A stretch of DNA of 64,000 nucleotides from positions 30,974,401 to 31,038,400 of the forward strand of contig NC_087067.1 of NCBI RefSeq assembly GCF_963678635.1, read 5' to 3'. Source of the stretch: Symsagittifera roscoffensis (Eukaryota > Xenacoelomorpha > Acoela > Convolutidae). Shown in pieces: positions 12,150 through 24,900 of the stretch. Numbering within the stretch: the stretch's first letter is position 1; each line of letters opens with the position of its first letter. Under the pieces are notes generated by a model. It had not been told where the DNA came from, ran no database searches, and was given only the letters and a program-made list of their open reading frames with translations. The position numbers and the translations under genes were made by a program.

Positions 12150-15100
12150 TTCTCACCTCCTGTACTCTTTGAAGGAGAAAAATGATGAGCTTGTGGATTT
12201 ATGATAAGACAATGGCGACCGAATTTGTGTATTTTCAGACTAAAGACATCAAAATACGATAATTCGACTGCTCCTTTTTTTCTTTGCTATAAATTTCTAA
12301 TAATGCCTTTCAAAATTCTAAATGCAGAGCTTAGTCATATACGCTTTTTCGCAAATTTCGAAGAAAGTGACAAAAATTTTGCGCTCGGGGTGATTTTTTC
12401 TTTCAAAACAACAAGTATTCATGTATTTAGAGCAAGAATGAGAACAGAACTTTTTTCTATAACACAAATTTGCGTGCAAATTATCACAACTAAAAGTTGT
12501 CCAATTAATTGATTATAATGAACTCATTCATATTTAAAATTGTTCTAGTTATGAAAAACTTTTCTGCAAAATACTTGAATAATTCATATACTTTGCGGCT
12601 TTAAATTAATTTTCATGTCGAAGATTACCATTGATTGAACGAAACCTTTCATTATCAATGAAACTTCAGTGCGGGTAGCTCTTTCTAAGTGATTCTCAAT
12701 TTGATTTCAACTAATTTCCCGTGGAAGAAAAATTTTTGATGAAAAATACTTGAAGAAAAACATCAAACCGATTGCTAATTTTCACACCTTTCGTACTCTT
12801 TGAAGGTGAAAGATGATGAGGTTGTGGATTTATGATAGGACAATGGCGACCAAGTTTGTGTATTTTCAGACCAAAAACATCAAAATACGATAATTCGACT
12901 GCTCCTTTTTATCTTTGCTATAAATTTCAAACAATGCCTTTCAAAATTCTAAATGCGGACCTAAGCCATATACGCTTTTTTCAGACTTTCAGAGAAAGTG
13001 ACAGAAAATTTGCGCTCGGGGTGATTTTTTTTTTCAAAACAAAAAGTATTCATGTATTTAGGAGAACAAAACTTTTTTCTATCACACAAATTTGCAAGCA
13101 AATGATCACAACTAAAATTTTTCCAAATAGTTGATTATAATGAGTTCATTTGATTTTAAAATTGTTCAAGTTATGAAAAATTTTTCTGCAAAAAACTTGA
13201 ATATTTTATATACATTGCAGCTTTAAGTTAATTTTCATGTCAAAGATTACCATTGATTGAACGAAACCTTTCATTATCAATGAAACTTCAGTGCGGGTAG
13301 CTCTTTCTAAGTGATTCTCAAATTGATTTCAACTAACTTCCCGTTGAAGAAAAATTTTTGATGAAAAACCTTTGAAGAAAAACATCAGACCGATTGCTAA
13401 GTTTCTCACCTTTCGTACTCTTTGAAGGAAAAAGATAATGAGGTTGAGGATTTATGATAGGACAATGGCGAACAAATTTGTGTATTTTCAGACCAAAGAC
13501 ATCAAAATACGATATTTCGACTGCTGTTTTTTTTATCTTTGCTAAAAATTTCATACAATGCCTTTCAAAATTCTAAATGAGGACCTAAGCCATATACGAT
13601 TTTTTCAGACTTTCGAAGAAAGTGACAGAAAATTTGCGCTCGGGTTGGTTTTTTTTTCAAAACAAAATAAACTCTAGTATTTAAGAAAAAATGAGAACAA
13701 AGTTTTTTCGACAAAAAAAATCATGCAAATTATCACAACTGACATTTGTCCAAATAGATGAATATAATAGGTTCATTTGGTTTTAAATTTGTTCAAAATA
13801 TGAAAAAATTTTCTGCAACATACTTGAATAGTTCGTATACTTTTCAGTTTTAAGGTAATTTCCATGTCAAAGATTACAATTGACTGAACGAAACTTTTCC
13901 TTATCAACGAAACTCTAGTGCAGGTAGCTCTTTCTAAAAATTTCTCAAAAAAGTTCAACTAATTTTCCGTTGAACAAAAAACCTTTCAGGTAGCTGGATG
14001 AATTGTAAAATGATTTCTGACATCTTCATGCCGCAATAAAGCAAATGCCATTGAAATTTTTTACCAAGTTTGCTTGAATTTCATCGGAACAAGTAATGAA
14101 ATTTTAAATAAAAAACGGAACATAAACATCAGAGCAATTATTTAATCTGTTGCTTTCACCTTTTTCGAATGAAAAAAGTCTTGAGCTTGTGGAAAGCAAC
14201 ACATTAGGTAATTATTTTGATGCTTATGTTCCGTTTTTTGTTTAACAGTCGCGACAAAACTTGGGCAATTTTTACTAATGCCACCACGATATTTCGACTT
14301 TGCTTTTTGAATAGCTTAAATTTTCAAATAATGCGTTTCAACATTCTAAATACGGAGTTTTACCGTTTAGTTTTTTGTTCCAACTTTAGAAGACGACAAC
14401 AAAAGGTTTGTTCTCTTGGTTTTTGCTCTTCTGACAATTTTTAGAAAACAAATGTATTCAAGTATTCAGAAAAAATGGGATTTTTTCTTTCCACACACCA
14501 AATTGCATGAAAAAATTACAATTGATATATATCCAATAAATTGATTCAATTGGACAAGTAAATTTAAAAATGTTAAAAGTCTTTACAAATTTTATTGCAT
14601 TATAGTTGAGTATTTCAGACTATTTTTTTTTAGCTTGAAGTTGTTTTTCAGATCAGAGATTACCATTGATTATGAACGAAATCTTTCATATTCTATGAAA
14701 CTACAGTGCAGGTAGTATTCTAAGTGATTCTCAAATTCTTTATACCATATTTCACTTTGTTGAAGAAGCATTTTTAGGTAGCTGAATGGACTATAAAATG
14801 TTTTCTGACACCTTCAGCGAGGAAAATAGGAAATTCGTTTAGTGGTTTTATGTTTGCCTAAAATTTATGAAAACAGTTTTTGAATTTTTAAAGCAAAATT
14901 GAAATATAAACAACATCCAATTTCTAAGCTTGTCATCTTTCGTACTCTTTGAAGGAGAACGATGATCAGGTTGTGGATTTATAAAAAGGACAATATCGAC
15001 CAAATTTGTGTATTTTTACACTAAAGACATCAAAATACGATATTTCGACAGCTGCTTTTTAATTTTTGCTAAAAATGTTAAGTATTGCTTTTCAAAATTC

Positions 15101-18100
15101 TAAAAGCGGGCCTTAGCCATTTACAGATTTTTCAGAATTCGAAGAAAGTGACAGAAAACTTGCGCTCGGGTTGATTTTTTTTTTTCAAAACAAAATTTCA
15201 TGTAATTAGCGAAAAAACGAGAACAAAGTTCATTTCTACAAAACAGAATTGCAAGCAAACTATCACAACTGACAATTGTCCAAATAGTTGATTATAAATT
15301 TGTTCATTCCATTTTAAAATTGTTCAAATCATGAAAACAATTTCTGCAATATACTTTTCAGCTTTAAGTTAATTTTCATGTCAAAGGTTACAATTGACTG
15401 AACTTAACTTATCCTCATCATAGAAATTCCAGTGCAGGTAGCTGTTTCTAAAGAATTCTCAAATATAATTCAACTAGTTTCCCGTTAAAGAAAAATCTTT
15501 CAGGTAGCTGGATGAAATGTAAAATGAATTCTGACATCTTCATGGCGCAAAAAGCAATTTTTTTGAACATTTCTACAACGTTTGCTTAAAATTCATCAGA
15601 ATAATTTATGAAACTTTAAACCAAAATTGGAACCTAAACATCAGAACAATTGCTGAATGTGTTGCTTTCACCTTTTTTGAATGAGAAAGATCATGAGGTT
15701 GTGGATTTATGATAGAACAGTCGCGACCAAATTTTTGGCTTTTTAGACTTATGCCACTACGATATTTCGACTTTGCTTTTCGAACAGCTTAAATCTTGAA
15801 ATAATGCTTATCAATATTCTAAATAAGGAGCTTTACCGTTTAGGTTTTTGGACAAAATATTTGTGCTCTGTTGGTTTTCTTTTGCATTCAAATTGATTAT
15901 TTCAGATTATTTTTTTTGCTTCAAGTTGTTTTTCAGATCAGAGATTACCATTGATTGTGAACGAAATTTTTCATAATCTATGAAACTACAGAGCAGGTAG
16001 TTTTCTAAGAGATTCTCAAATTCACTTCACCTTATTTCACTTTGTTGAAGAAAAAATTTCAGGTAGCTGAATGGACTATAAAATGTTTTCTGACACCTTC
16101 AACGTGCAAAACAGGAACTTCCTTTAATGTTTTTTATGTTTGCCTACAATTTCTGAAAACAGTTTTTAAAAATTTAAACCAAAAATGGAACATAAACATC
16201 AGAACAATCTTCTTTTCACCTTTTTCGAAGGAAGAGTTAATGAGGTTGCAATTTATGATGAAACAGTCACAATCATTTTTTGAGTTTTTTCAGACTAATG
16301 CTAGTAAAACACTCCATTTTGACTTTAGTTTTTCTCCTAGCTACAATTTTCAAATATTGCCTTTCAGCAATCTAAATGTAGAGCTATTCCGTTTAGGTTT
16401 TACCGATTTTCGAAGAGAACGACGATTTGAGCTCTGTTGGTCTTATTAGGAAAAAATGTAATAGGAAAAAAATTGAGAAGAACATTTTTTTTCCACACTA
16501 TAGACTTGAATGAAAAAAATCACAATCGATATGTATTCAGTTATTTTATTGGATTCAAGTTATTTTGAAAATGTTAAAAATCTTTTAAAAAATTTTGGCA
16601 TTATCAATGATTAATTTAAATTTTTTATCGCTAGACTTTGTTTTTCAGATCAGAGATTGCCATTAATATTGAACGAAATCTTTTATGATCAATGAAACTC
16701 CAGTTCAGGTCGTATTTTAAGTTATTCTCAAATTAACTTCACTTAATTTCACTTGGTTGAAGAAAAAACTTTTAGGCAGCTGGATGAACTATAAATTATT
16801 TTGAGACATCTTCAGCATGCGAAAGAAGAACTTCCTTTAAAACTTTTACATTTGCTCAAAGATTATGAAAACAACCTATTGACATTTTAAAGCAGAAAGG
16901 AAATATAAACATCAGAACAATTGCTAAGCTCCTTGCCTTTCGTACTTTTCGAAGGAGAAAGATGACGAGGTTGTGGATTTATGATAGCACAGTGGCGACC
17001 AAATTTGTGTATTTTTGAACCAAAAACATCAAAATACGATATCAAAATATCAAGTAATGTATTCCAAATTTTTAAATGCGAAGCTTAACCATATAGGTTT
17101 TTTTCCGAGTTTCGAAGAAAGTGGTAGAAAAGTTGCACTCGGGTTGAATTTTTTTATACAAAAAATAAAAAACAAATTAAATTCATGTATTTAGAAAAAA
17201 ATGAGAAGAATACTATTCTTTCACAAGCAAACTTGCTTGAAAAAAATCCCAATTGATATTTATCCAATTATTTGATTCAAAGGATTCCAAAATTGTTTAA
17301 AAAACATAAATAACTTTTCTGCTATGTCATTGATTAATTCAGATAATTTTTGTTGTAGGTTGTTTTTCATATCAGTGGTTACTATTGATTTTGATCTCCA
17401 GTGCAGGTAGTTTTTTCATAATCGAGGAAACTCCACTAGTGCAGGTTGTTTTTATAAGGATTCTCAAATTAACTTCACATAATTTTACTTGAATGAACTG
17501 TTAAATAATTTCTGACAGCTTCCGCGCGCAAAAAATGAATTTTTGCTAAAAACTTTGCAGCATTTGCTTAAACGTCATCAAAATTTTTTTGTAAAACTAG
17601 ACCAAAAACGGAAAATAACATCAGAACAATGCTAAATGTCTCTTTTCAAATTTTTCCGAAGGAGAAAGATAATCAGGTTGTGGATTTATGATAGAACAGT
17701 CGCGACCAAAATTGAGCCTTTTTAGACCAAAAACATAAAAACACGATGTTTCGACTGCTGTTTTTTTATCTTAGCTAAAATATAAAATAAAGCAATCCAA
17801 AATTTTAAATGCAAGCTTAACCATATAGGTTTTTTTCCGACTTTCGAAGAAAGTGGCAAAAAAATTGCACTCGGGTTGAAATTTTTTTTACAAAAATTAA
17901 AAAACAATTTAAATTCATGTATTTAGAGAAAAATGAGAAGAATACAATTTTTTTCACAAGCCAAACTTGCTTGAAAAAAATCCTAAATGATATTTATTCA
18001 ATTATTTGATTCAAAGAATTCTAAAATTGTTTAAAAATCTAAATAACTTTTCTGCTATATCTTGATTAATTCAGTTATGTTTTGTTTTAGGTTGTTTTTC

Positions 18101-18660
18101 AGATCAGAGAATACCATTGATTTTGAACTCCATTGCAGGAAATTTTTTTCATAATCAATGAAACTCCACCAGTGCAGGTTGTTTTTTTAAGGATTCTCAA
18201 ATTAACTAGTTAACTTCACATAATTTTACTTGAATGAACTGTAAAATGATTTCTGACAGCTTTCGCGCGCAAAAAATGAATTTCTTTTAAAAACTTTGCA
18301 GCATTTGCTTAAACTTCATCAAAACACTTTTGAAAAACTAGACCAAAAACGGAAAATAACATCAGAACAATGCTAAATGTCTCTTTTCAAATTTTTCCGA
18401 AGGAGAAAGGTAATCAGGTTGTGGATTTATGATACAACAGTCGCGACCAAAATTTTGTATTTTTGGACTAATGCCACCAAAATACGACGTTTCGACTTTA
18501 CTTTTTTCTCTTAGAGAAAAATTTTAAATGATGCGTTTCAAAATTCTAAATGCGGAGTTTTACCGTTCAGGGTTTTTGTTCCGACTTTCGAAGAAAGTGA
18601 CGGAACATTTGTACTCGGGGTGGTTTTTGACAAATTTCAGTTTTTCAACTAGTCCTTTTT
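12150..18660 (+). repeat. tandem array of ~10 copies of a 540-780 bp unit
   Basis: An anchor (GTGGATTTATGATA followed by a GGCGACC or CGCGACC block) recurs at about 12211, 12842, 13464, 14247, 14992, 15720, 16264, 16991, 17700 and 18440. Each unit continues with CATCAAAATACGATATTTCGACT, then TTTCAAAATTCTAAATGCGGA, then a TTTCGAAGAAAGTGACAGAA block with a GCTCGGGTTG, in that order. Two unit types exist: type 1 (CGTACTCTTTGAAGGAGAAA, AATGGCGACC) at 12.2, 12.8, 13.5, 15.0 and 17.0 kb, and type 2 (CAGTCGCGACC) at most of the others. Copies differ by many substitutions and indels. Open frames in two copies (about 12200-12510 and 12830-13130) are closed in the others, so the array is read as noncoding. 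Confidence 0.75.
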
Positions 18661-19080
18661 GAAGAAATTTTATACTATCATCTGAAAAGTATTGCTGTCT
18701 TGAGCTAAAGCTCCAGTAGATATTTTACCGATGATTTTTTTAAAGATATGGGGTTGTAAATATTGCCATTGTGGCAAGTTTGGGACAATTAATGCGCGAT
18801 GTTTCTGCGCTATTAACGCGTAAGCTGAGATTAGTCCATCTTGGAAATCTTTCCAAATTGGTTGAAGCAGGTTATTTGCTATAATTGCTATGTTTCTAGG
18901 AGGGAAATCTAACACTTTGTACTTAATATCGTTTGATTTTTAAAAAACAATCTGAAAGTAAAACAAAATTCATTTTTTTTAAATGTTTCAATTGTTATAA
19001 AGCGAACATTGCTTCATAGATCTTATAAGGCAGTCGGAAAATTCAGGGCTTCGCCCTGATACGAGCATTCTTGTTTGTTT
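18580..19080 (+). repeat. dispersed repeat family R1, plus-strand copy adjoining the array
   Basis: It begins with TTCCGACTTTCGAAGAAAGT then GACGGAA and a GCTCGGGGTGG-like segment, shared with the last unit of the upstream array. It includes ATTAATGCGCGATG and CTATTAACGCGTAAGC, also found near 26540, and ends with GGCAGTCGGAAAATTCAGGG and TTCGCCCTGATACGAGCA. The minus-strand 81-codon ORF at 18670-18915 lies inside the repeat and is not treated as a gene. Confidence 0.6.
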
Positions 19081-20299
19081 TCCTCTATGAAAAAAAAAAC
19101 TTTCTCGAGCTCAGTCATAAATTTCGAAACAATATCTGTAGCCCTGTTTTGATAAATCGAGAAATCAATTACTCAATTTTAATTGTCCTTTTATTTTGGT
19201 ATATTTTTTTGCTACAAATAACTCCATCTGGTGTTTTGATTTTTATCAAGACACTTTGCAAATTAAAAAAAACTAGTCAAACAGAAAAATAAATATTGGC
19301 AGACTGGAGCAGTCTGGGAAAAGAGTCACTGAGTGCACAACTGACACCAATATGATAAATATTTTGACCTGAAAAACTTGAAATTATCAAGTATGAAACG
19401 AATCTCAATTATTGCTGAGCCCTAGTGCACTTGCAGAGTTTATTTTTATATAATTTTTCTTCACCAGATATCTACCATTTTTAACAAAAGCATTCTTTAG
19501 GCCCTTTGAGTCTGCTGGCTCCAATGAGGACCCTGTCTTTGATTTGTAGATGCGGATTTTACTTAATTGATGAGTCAATGACTGTTTTGCTTATCGCAAT
19601 AAAATTGCCCTAGCCGTATTTTATTTGTTTCGTTTTGTGAAATTAAATTTATTTCTGGATTCCAAATCAAACGTTGGCGTATAATCCCGCACTGAGCTTG
19701 TATGAATCGATTAGTAATGGTTGAAAATGAGCTTTCACTTTGTTCAAAGCAAGCCTAGGCTTTCTAACATTTTTCATCGTGTTTGTTCTTGGTGTTCGTT
19801 GAGCTGAGATTTAAATTTGACTTCTTTTTCTTCTTTTTAAATATGCCCCAATGATGCTAAAATGATGACATAAAGATGACAAATTTAGGTGATAGTTTCA
19901 TAAGAGGGATGCTAAAACGTGGCGGAAATAATTCTGCAAAACTGATCGATGCGTGAGTAGGGTTAGAAATAAAAAAACTCCCCAAATAGTGCAGAAAAAG
20001 CTGCAATTTTTTTCCAGCAGTTTGAAGAAAACTATGCTGATTATATTTAGTTAAGATTGCAATCCAAAAAATTTCATTACAATTAACGTGTTTTAAAGGG
20101 TTACAATCAATCTAAGTTTTTGAAAAAAGTGGATTATAATGGATTATAAGAAATTGCGTGATATATATAATCGGGTTTACTTGAAACATTTTTGACCCAA
20201 TATATTTTTTTAATCAATAAATATTCATGCAGTGCAGGTTTTTATGATATATTACTTATTCAAGTATATTTTTGTTTCAAGGCTTGAACTTTAGGCGCA
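19081..20299. other. noncoding stretch, nothing recognised
   Basis: Short ORFs only, with composition like the surrounding intergenic DNA. Near 20106-20160 there is a small cluster of GGATTATAATGGATTATAAG, the motif that also fills the TIR element at 43099-43933. Confidence 0.35.
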
Positions 20300-21670
20300 A
20301 AAATCAAACATTGATTTTGCCGTAATTATTCCTGATAGATGGAGAGAAATGCTAAATATTTATGCTTGGGGTGGTTTTTGTTTTGACTCAGCTTTTGGAG
20401 ATCGAAATCATAGAGACAGATATTTCACCTTCGATATTTTTTGTAGACATCTGGGGGTTCGAAAACTGCCTATTTGGCCGAGCTCTTGACTAACCAAGAA
20501 AATTTTATTTATGATGCTGAATGGGTACCGCGATTTGTTTGTTGGAGGCCAATTATCATGCGGTACAAAATGGTTCCAAATGGAAATGTAGACAAACTAC
20601 CCAGGTTGACATCCATACAAGAAATCTAAAAATATCAGAACATTTTTATATGGAGTCTATGGAAAAAATGCTTGTCATACAAACTTCATTGAAGAAAATT
20701 GGATGACAAACATTTTTTCAGTCGAAAGTTTTTCAATTTGTTTTTTGAAAAACATTTTATTTTGGTGTAGAGTCCAAACAAAACAAATGGGTGGCAGTTT
20801 TGGTTACATGAGAGCAACAGAGGCATCAAAAAAAATTTCGAACAAAAAAACTGCTTATCATACAATTTCATATATGAAAGTTGTATGACATGCATTTTGC
20901 CACAGAAAATTTTTTTGACACCATTGAATTTTTGTGTCTATAATGCAGTCCAGGTTAAGTTTACTACCGATAAAACCCAACAATCACATAACGATTTTTT
21001 CAAAGTGAAAATTTTCTAGCCATAAGCAAAAAGTTACTTTTTGGTATATATTTCTGTACAAAATGTTAACACTAACTTACATGGCTAATTTCACCAAATG
21101 CAATTTATTTGCGTGGTAACCGCCCGTTACACTCTGAGTTTTCGTATGACAGAAAATCTTTGGTTAGTATATTTCGTAAGAAACACATTGTAAAGTAAAT
21201 CCGTTTTTTCAACTGTGAAAAAATGCCTATCGTACAATTTCATAGTCTGTAAAAATAGCTTATAATACAATTTCATAGAACAAAATGTTTTAAATTTTTT
21301 CATAAAAGCTTTGTGATAGAAATTATGGCAAAAAGCTTGTTGTTTAGTTCTAAAATGTGGCAAAAATTTTTATTATAAAATTTCAAAGTATGAAAAAATG
21401 CTTATCATGCTGTTTTCGTATTATTTTTCAGTCTATGGAATAGTATGATAAACATTTCTCCATGGTACGAAATTGTGTGATAGGCATTTGTTGTCAACCC
21501 GGGTAATTGGCCGTTTTGGTTTCTATCTCATGTTTCCCCATTGATGTTTGATAATTTTCAATATTTTCATTTTCAATTCTAACAAGTATTCGATACAGAT
21601 TAAGGGACTGTCGAACGAAACTTTCAGTACTTTGCTCTGATATGCGAGCTGTCTTGTTCTCCTGATTTTG
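20300..21670 (+). repeat. R1 copy interrupted by an R3 element
   Basis: The left part (20337-20599) carries the GCTTGGGGTGGTTTTT and ATGATGCTGAA...GCGGTACAAAATGGTTCCAA blocks of R1. The right part (21504-21670) carries TGATGTTTGATA and the terminal GCTCTGATATGCGAGCTGTCTTGTT block. Comparison with the R1 copies near 6700 and 1910 shows the sequence is continuous once the R3 element at 20600-21503 is removed, with a duplicated TA at the junction. Confidence 0.55.
20600..21503. mobile_element. TIR element family R3, copy C (complete, 904 bp, TA target duplication)
   Basis: The left end is CCCAGGTTGAC and the right end GTCAACCCGGG, inverted repeats with one mismatch. Subterminal copies of the TTGTATGA / TCATACAA motif occur on both sides. 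It is inserted into an R1 repeat: flanks read aaacTA|element|TAattgg and uninterrupted R1 copies have a single TA there. No transposase frame is present, so it is non-autonomous. A TA duplication fits IS630-Tc1-mariner-like or other TA-targeting transposases; the superfamily is not determined. Confidence 0.65.
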
Positions 21671-21953
21671 TTCGACTCAAAAAAAAAGTTGGGTGGGCCT
21701 TGCTGTAATACAGTGACCTATTTTTTTGAATCTCGGTTTCGTTCTTCTTAGTTTTATTCTGATGCAGCTTATTTTTACCACGACAAATTTACCTTTCCTT
21801 TTCGAATAAAATGTGGGCTAGGTTAAATCACAAAATGTTAAGAAAGAAAGTATAAAACAATGAAATGATTTATTTCAGTCAATTTGCAAAGCCTATGTTT
21901 TCAAATATTTGATCACGGTCTTCTGTTGAATTGACAATTGAACAAAACTAAGA

Positions 21954-24900
21954 ATGAACGCGATCAATTTTAATACTATTGGTCTCTTTTTAGCCATCCT
22001 TAATTCGTTAGCTGACAGCACTTATCTAGCGCTCGCAGGCATAGTGTCGGTAAACCCTTCTTTTATTTTATTTGCCAGAGCTCTGGCTCATATTCTGGGG
22101 AGCTGTTTGGTGTTTTCACTGTTCTGGACAAATGACATTGTGCAAGGAGTCAAGGATAATTACAAACTGCTATCATTCAGGTATTTAATCTGTCTGGATA
22201 TTGGCAACAGATGCAGGCACGTCTCTGAATGTTGGCACGTCTGTGAATTCGGCAACATATACATACGGGCGGATTTAAGATGCGGGTAAAGGGGGGATGC
22301 CCACTCCCCCTTTGGTATTATTTGATGACATTCATTTTCGGCTGGACAATGCCAAAGTTTTTCTGAAGGCGCCCTTGGCAACTAATTCACGTTTTTTGAA
22401 ATTATTGTATGTATCAACTGCGTATTCATATTGTTCTGAGAGCGCTCGGAAAACTAATGTAGTCGACCTATAACATAAAGTTCGACAAAATTTTCGAACT
22501 CAAGAAAATTCTACATCCGCCCCTGGATACATCTTTAATTCTACGGAGCGATAAGATTGAAAATTTGCAATTATTAGAAAAAGTAGCTTTTTGTAGAGAC
22601 AACAATTATTGTGGTTTCTGTGAATCACACAAACCACAAAAATTTTTATTTTTCCAAAAAAGCTCGAATTGAGTGTGTGACTAAAGAATGAGAAGTAAGC
22701 TAGTGATACGGGTTGACCAAAAACGCTTGTCATACAATTTTACAAATGTGCCATTCGGAAAAACAATGTCATACAATTTCTTCCAATTCCCTACATGCAA
22801 AAAAAAAACAGCAAGAAAACTCTACGACTAGCGTTTTTTCATATTGAAGTTTTTATCACAAGCATTTCTCCATACATCAGAAAATTATGATTTTTCAAGT
22901 GTTGCTAAATATTTTTGAATTCTGTCCGAAAACAAAATTACCACGGACATCCTAACACAGAAAACCCCATTGGTTGAGAAGAAGAAATCTCACAAAAACT
23001 TGATATTTGAGTAAATTGTATTAGATGGTGTTTCATAGATCACTCAGATTTATGAATAAAATCTTTCTAAATGGCTACAAAATTTTTAGTCAAAAGTCGT
23101 GGCTCATATATTTTTTTTACAAATTGAAGTATAATTGACAATAAAAAGGCTTTAAGAAACTAGTTTGGAGTTGCACTAAAATTCTTAGTCGTTTTTGGCT
23201 CTCATATAAGAAAAATTCAACCTGAACTACTTATAGACAAAATTTACAAACTTTTGCATTCAAAAGTATTTTTTTTTCTAAAAAACGCTTATTTGAGCAT
23301 AAAAGTGATATTGCGAATTTATGAGAAAAAAACATTGCTGAAGTTTGGATTTTTCAATACGTATATGGAAATTGTATGATAGACCTTTTTCCATACACTT
23401 CGTGTACGAAATTGTATGATAAACATTTTTTTCATGGAATTATATGATCAACATTTTTTCATGTATGAAGGTCATCCCGGGGATTCAATTTCAGTTATTT
23501 GAACAGAGAATGATGGTTGCCGACCACACTTATCTAAAAAAACAAGGACAAAGATTTTTGAAAAATCTATTGAAGTTTTTTGATCGAAGTTTTGTTAGGT
23601 TTTTGGTGAAGGCAGACTGCATAAATGGGAAACAATAACAAGTGATGTAACGTTGAAATTTAAGTACTCTGATAATTAGCTACGGTTCTTGCTTGCAATA
23701 CTCGCTATAACTTCGATTGGAAGCAAAACTTTTAAACCAATTTTTCTCGACACTGAGAAAAAATTTTCAAAATTTTTAGGAATAGTCGTTACTCACGACT
23801 TGCTGGGCTTCAGTATAGTAGTGTTTTAAGTGGAAAAAAACCTAAAACCAAACGGAAGAAAAAACTCCTCTATTTCAGTTGGCCAGAGGAACAAAAAATT
23901 TCAGTCGTTGAAAAGTCAGTAAAGACTAGATAACAAGTTTTTTGAAAATTTAGAGTTAAAAAGACAATTTTTGACTCTAAGTTTGGTCAATTTTGTTTTC
24001 AAAAAAAAAATAATTTTGACTAAGTTTTTTTTCAAGAGCGTGAAACTTCAGATTTCCAAATTTTTTGAAATTATTTTGATGGTTTTGCTTTAGTACAACC
24101 AAATTGATTTTCCGAGCTTTTACGAAACATTTTTATGCCCTCTCTACTGCAGTTTTAGGCTTTTTTGGAAGGTTTTGACGTTTTAAATATACCTCGAGCA
24201 CGATCCAAAGATACCTCGAGCACGATCGAAACAAATCTCGAGTACGGTCGAAACATACCTCAATCACGGTCGAAACATACATCGGGCACGGTCGAAAAGG
24301 ATCGATTGAGCACGGTCAAACATACCCTGCGCACGGTCAAAATATACCTCGAGCACCATGATGAACCAGGATCCTCTAACGATCAAGAGTTTAAAAAATA
24401 TTTCAGAGCGCTGATCAACGGGATCACAATCAGTCTGAAGGCGATTTGTGTGCAATACATGTCAGTGGCAGATATCTCCATCATCAGTCAGACCACACCT
24501 GTGTTCGTGTGCATCATCGCCCTCATATTCCTCAACGAGCAACTCACCCCCATTGACATCATCATAGGGCTCTCTCTTAAACCCCCCTCTCCTATCTCCT
24601 AGAAAGAACTACAGATTTACACATAATTATGCTTCTATCCCTGCTTGAGTTAAAATGCTTCTACATTCTCAAAAAATTTCACGTGTTTTGTCATTTTTAA
24701 GAGTGGAACATTTTTTCAAAAAAAGAACTAAATTTTGCCACATATATCATCGGAGAGAAGTCAATGTAACTTTTTAGTTTTTGGTTGAGTTTTTGTCTGC
24801 TGAGCCAAGGCAGTTTGGGTCGTCTTAACCAATTATAAAATAATACAGAATTAATACTTTCCCCAAACATTTTTACTACAATAAAAAAATTGACTGTCTT

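Noticed and set aside
12201-13134. Two similar ~100-codon ORFs as a gene pair
   Set aside because: They are units of the tandem array; the other eight units are closed by stops and indels.
18670-18915. 81-codon minus-strand ORF
   Set aside because: It lies inside an R1 copy and is not open in the homologous copy near 26550.
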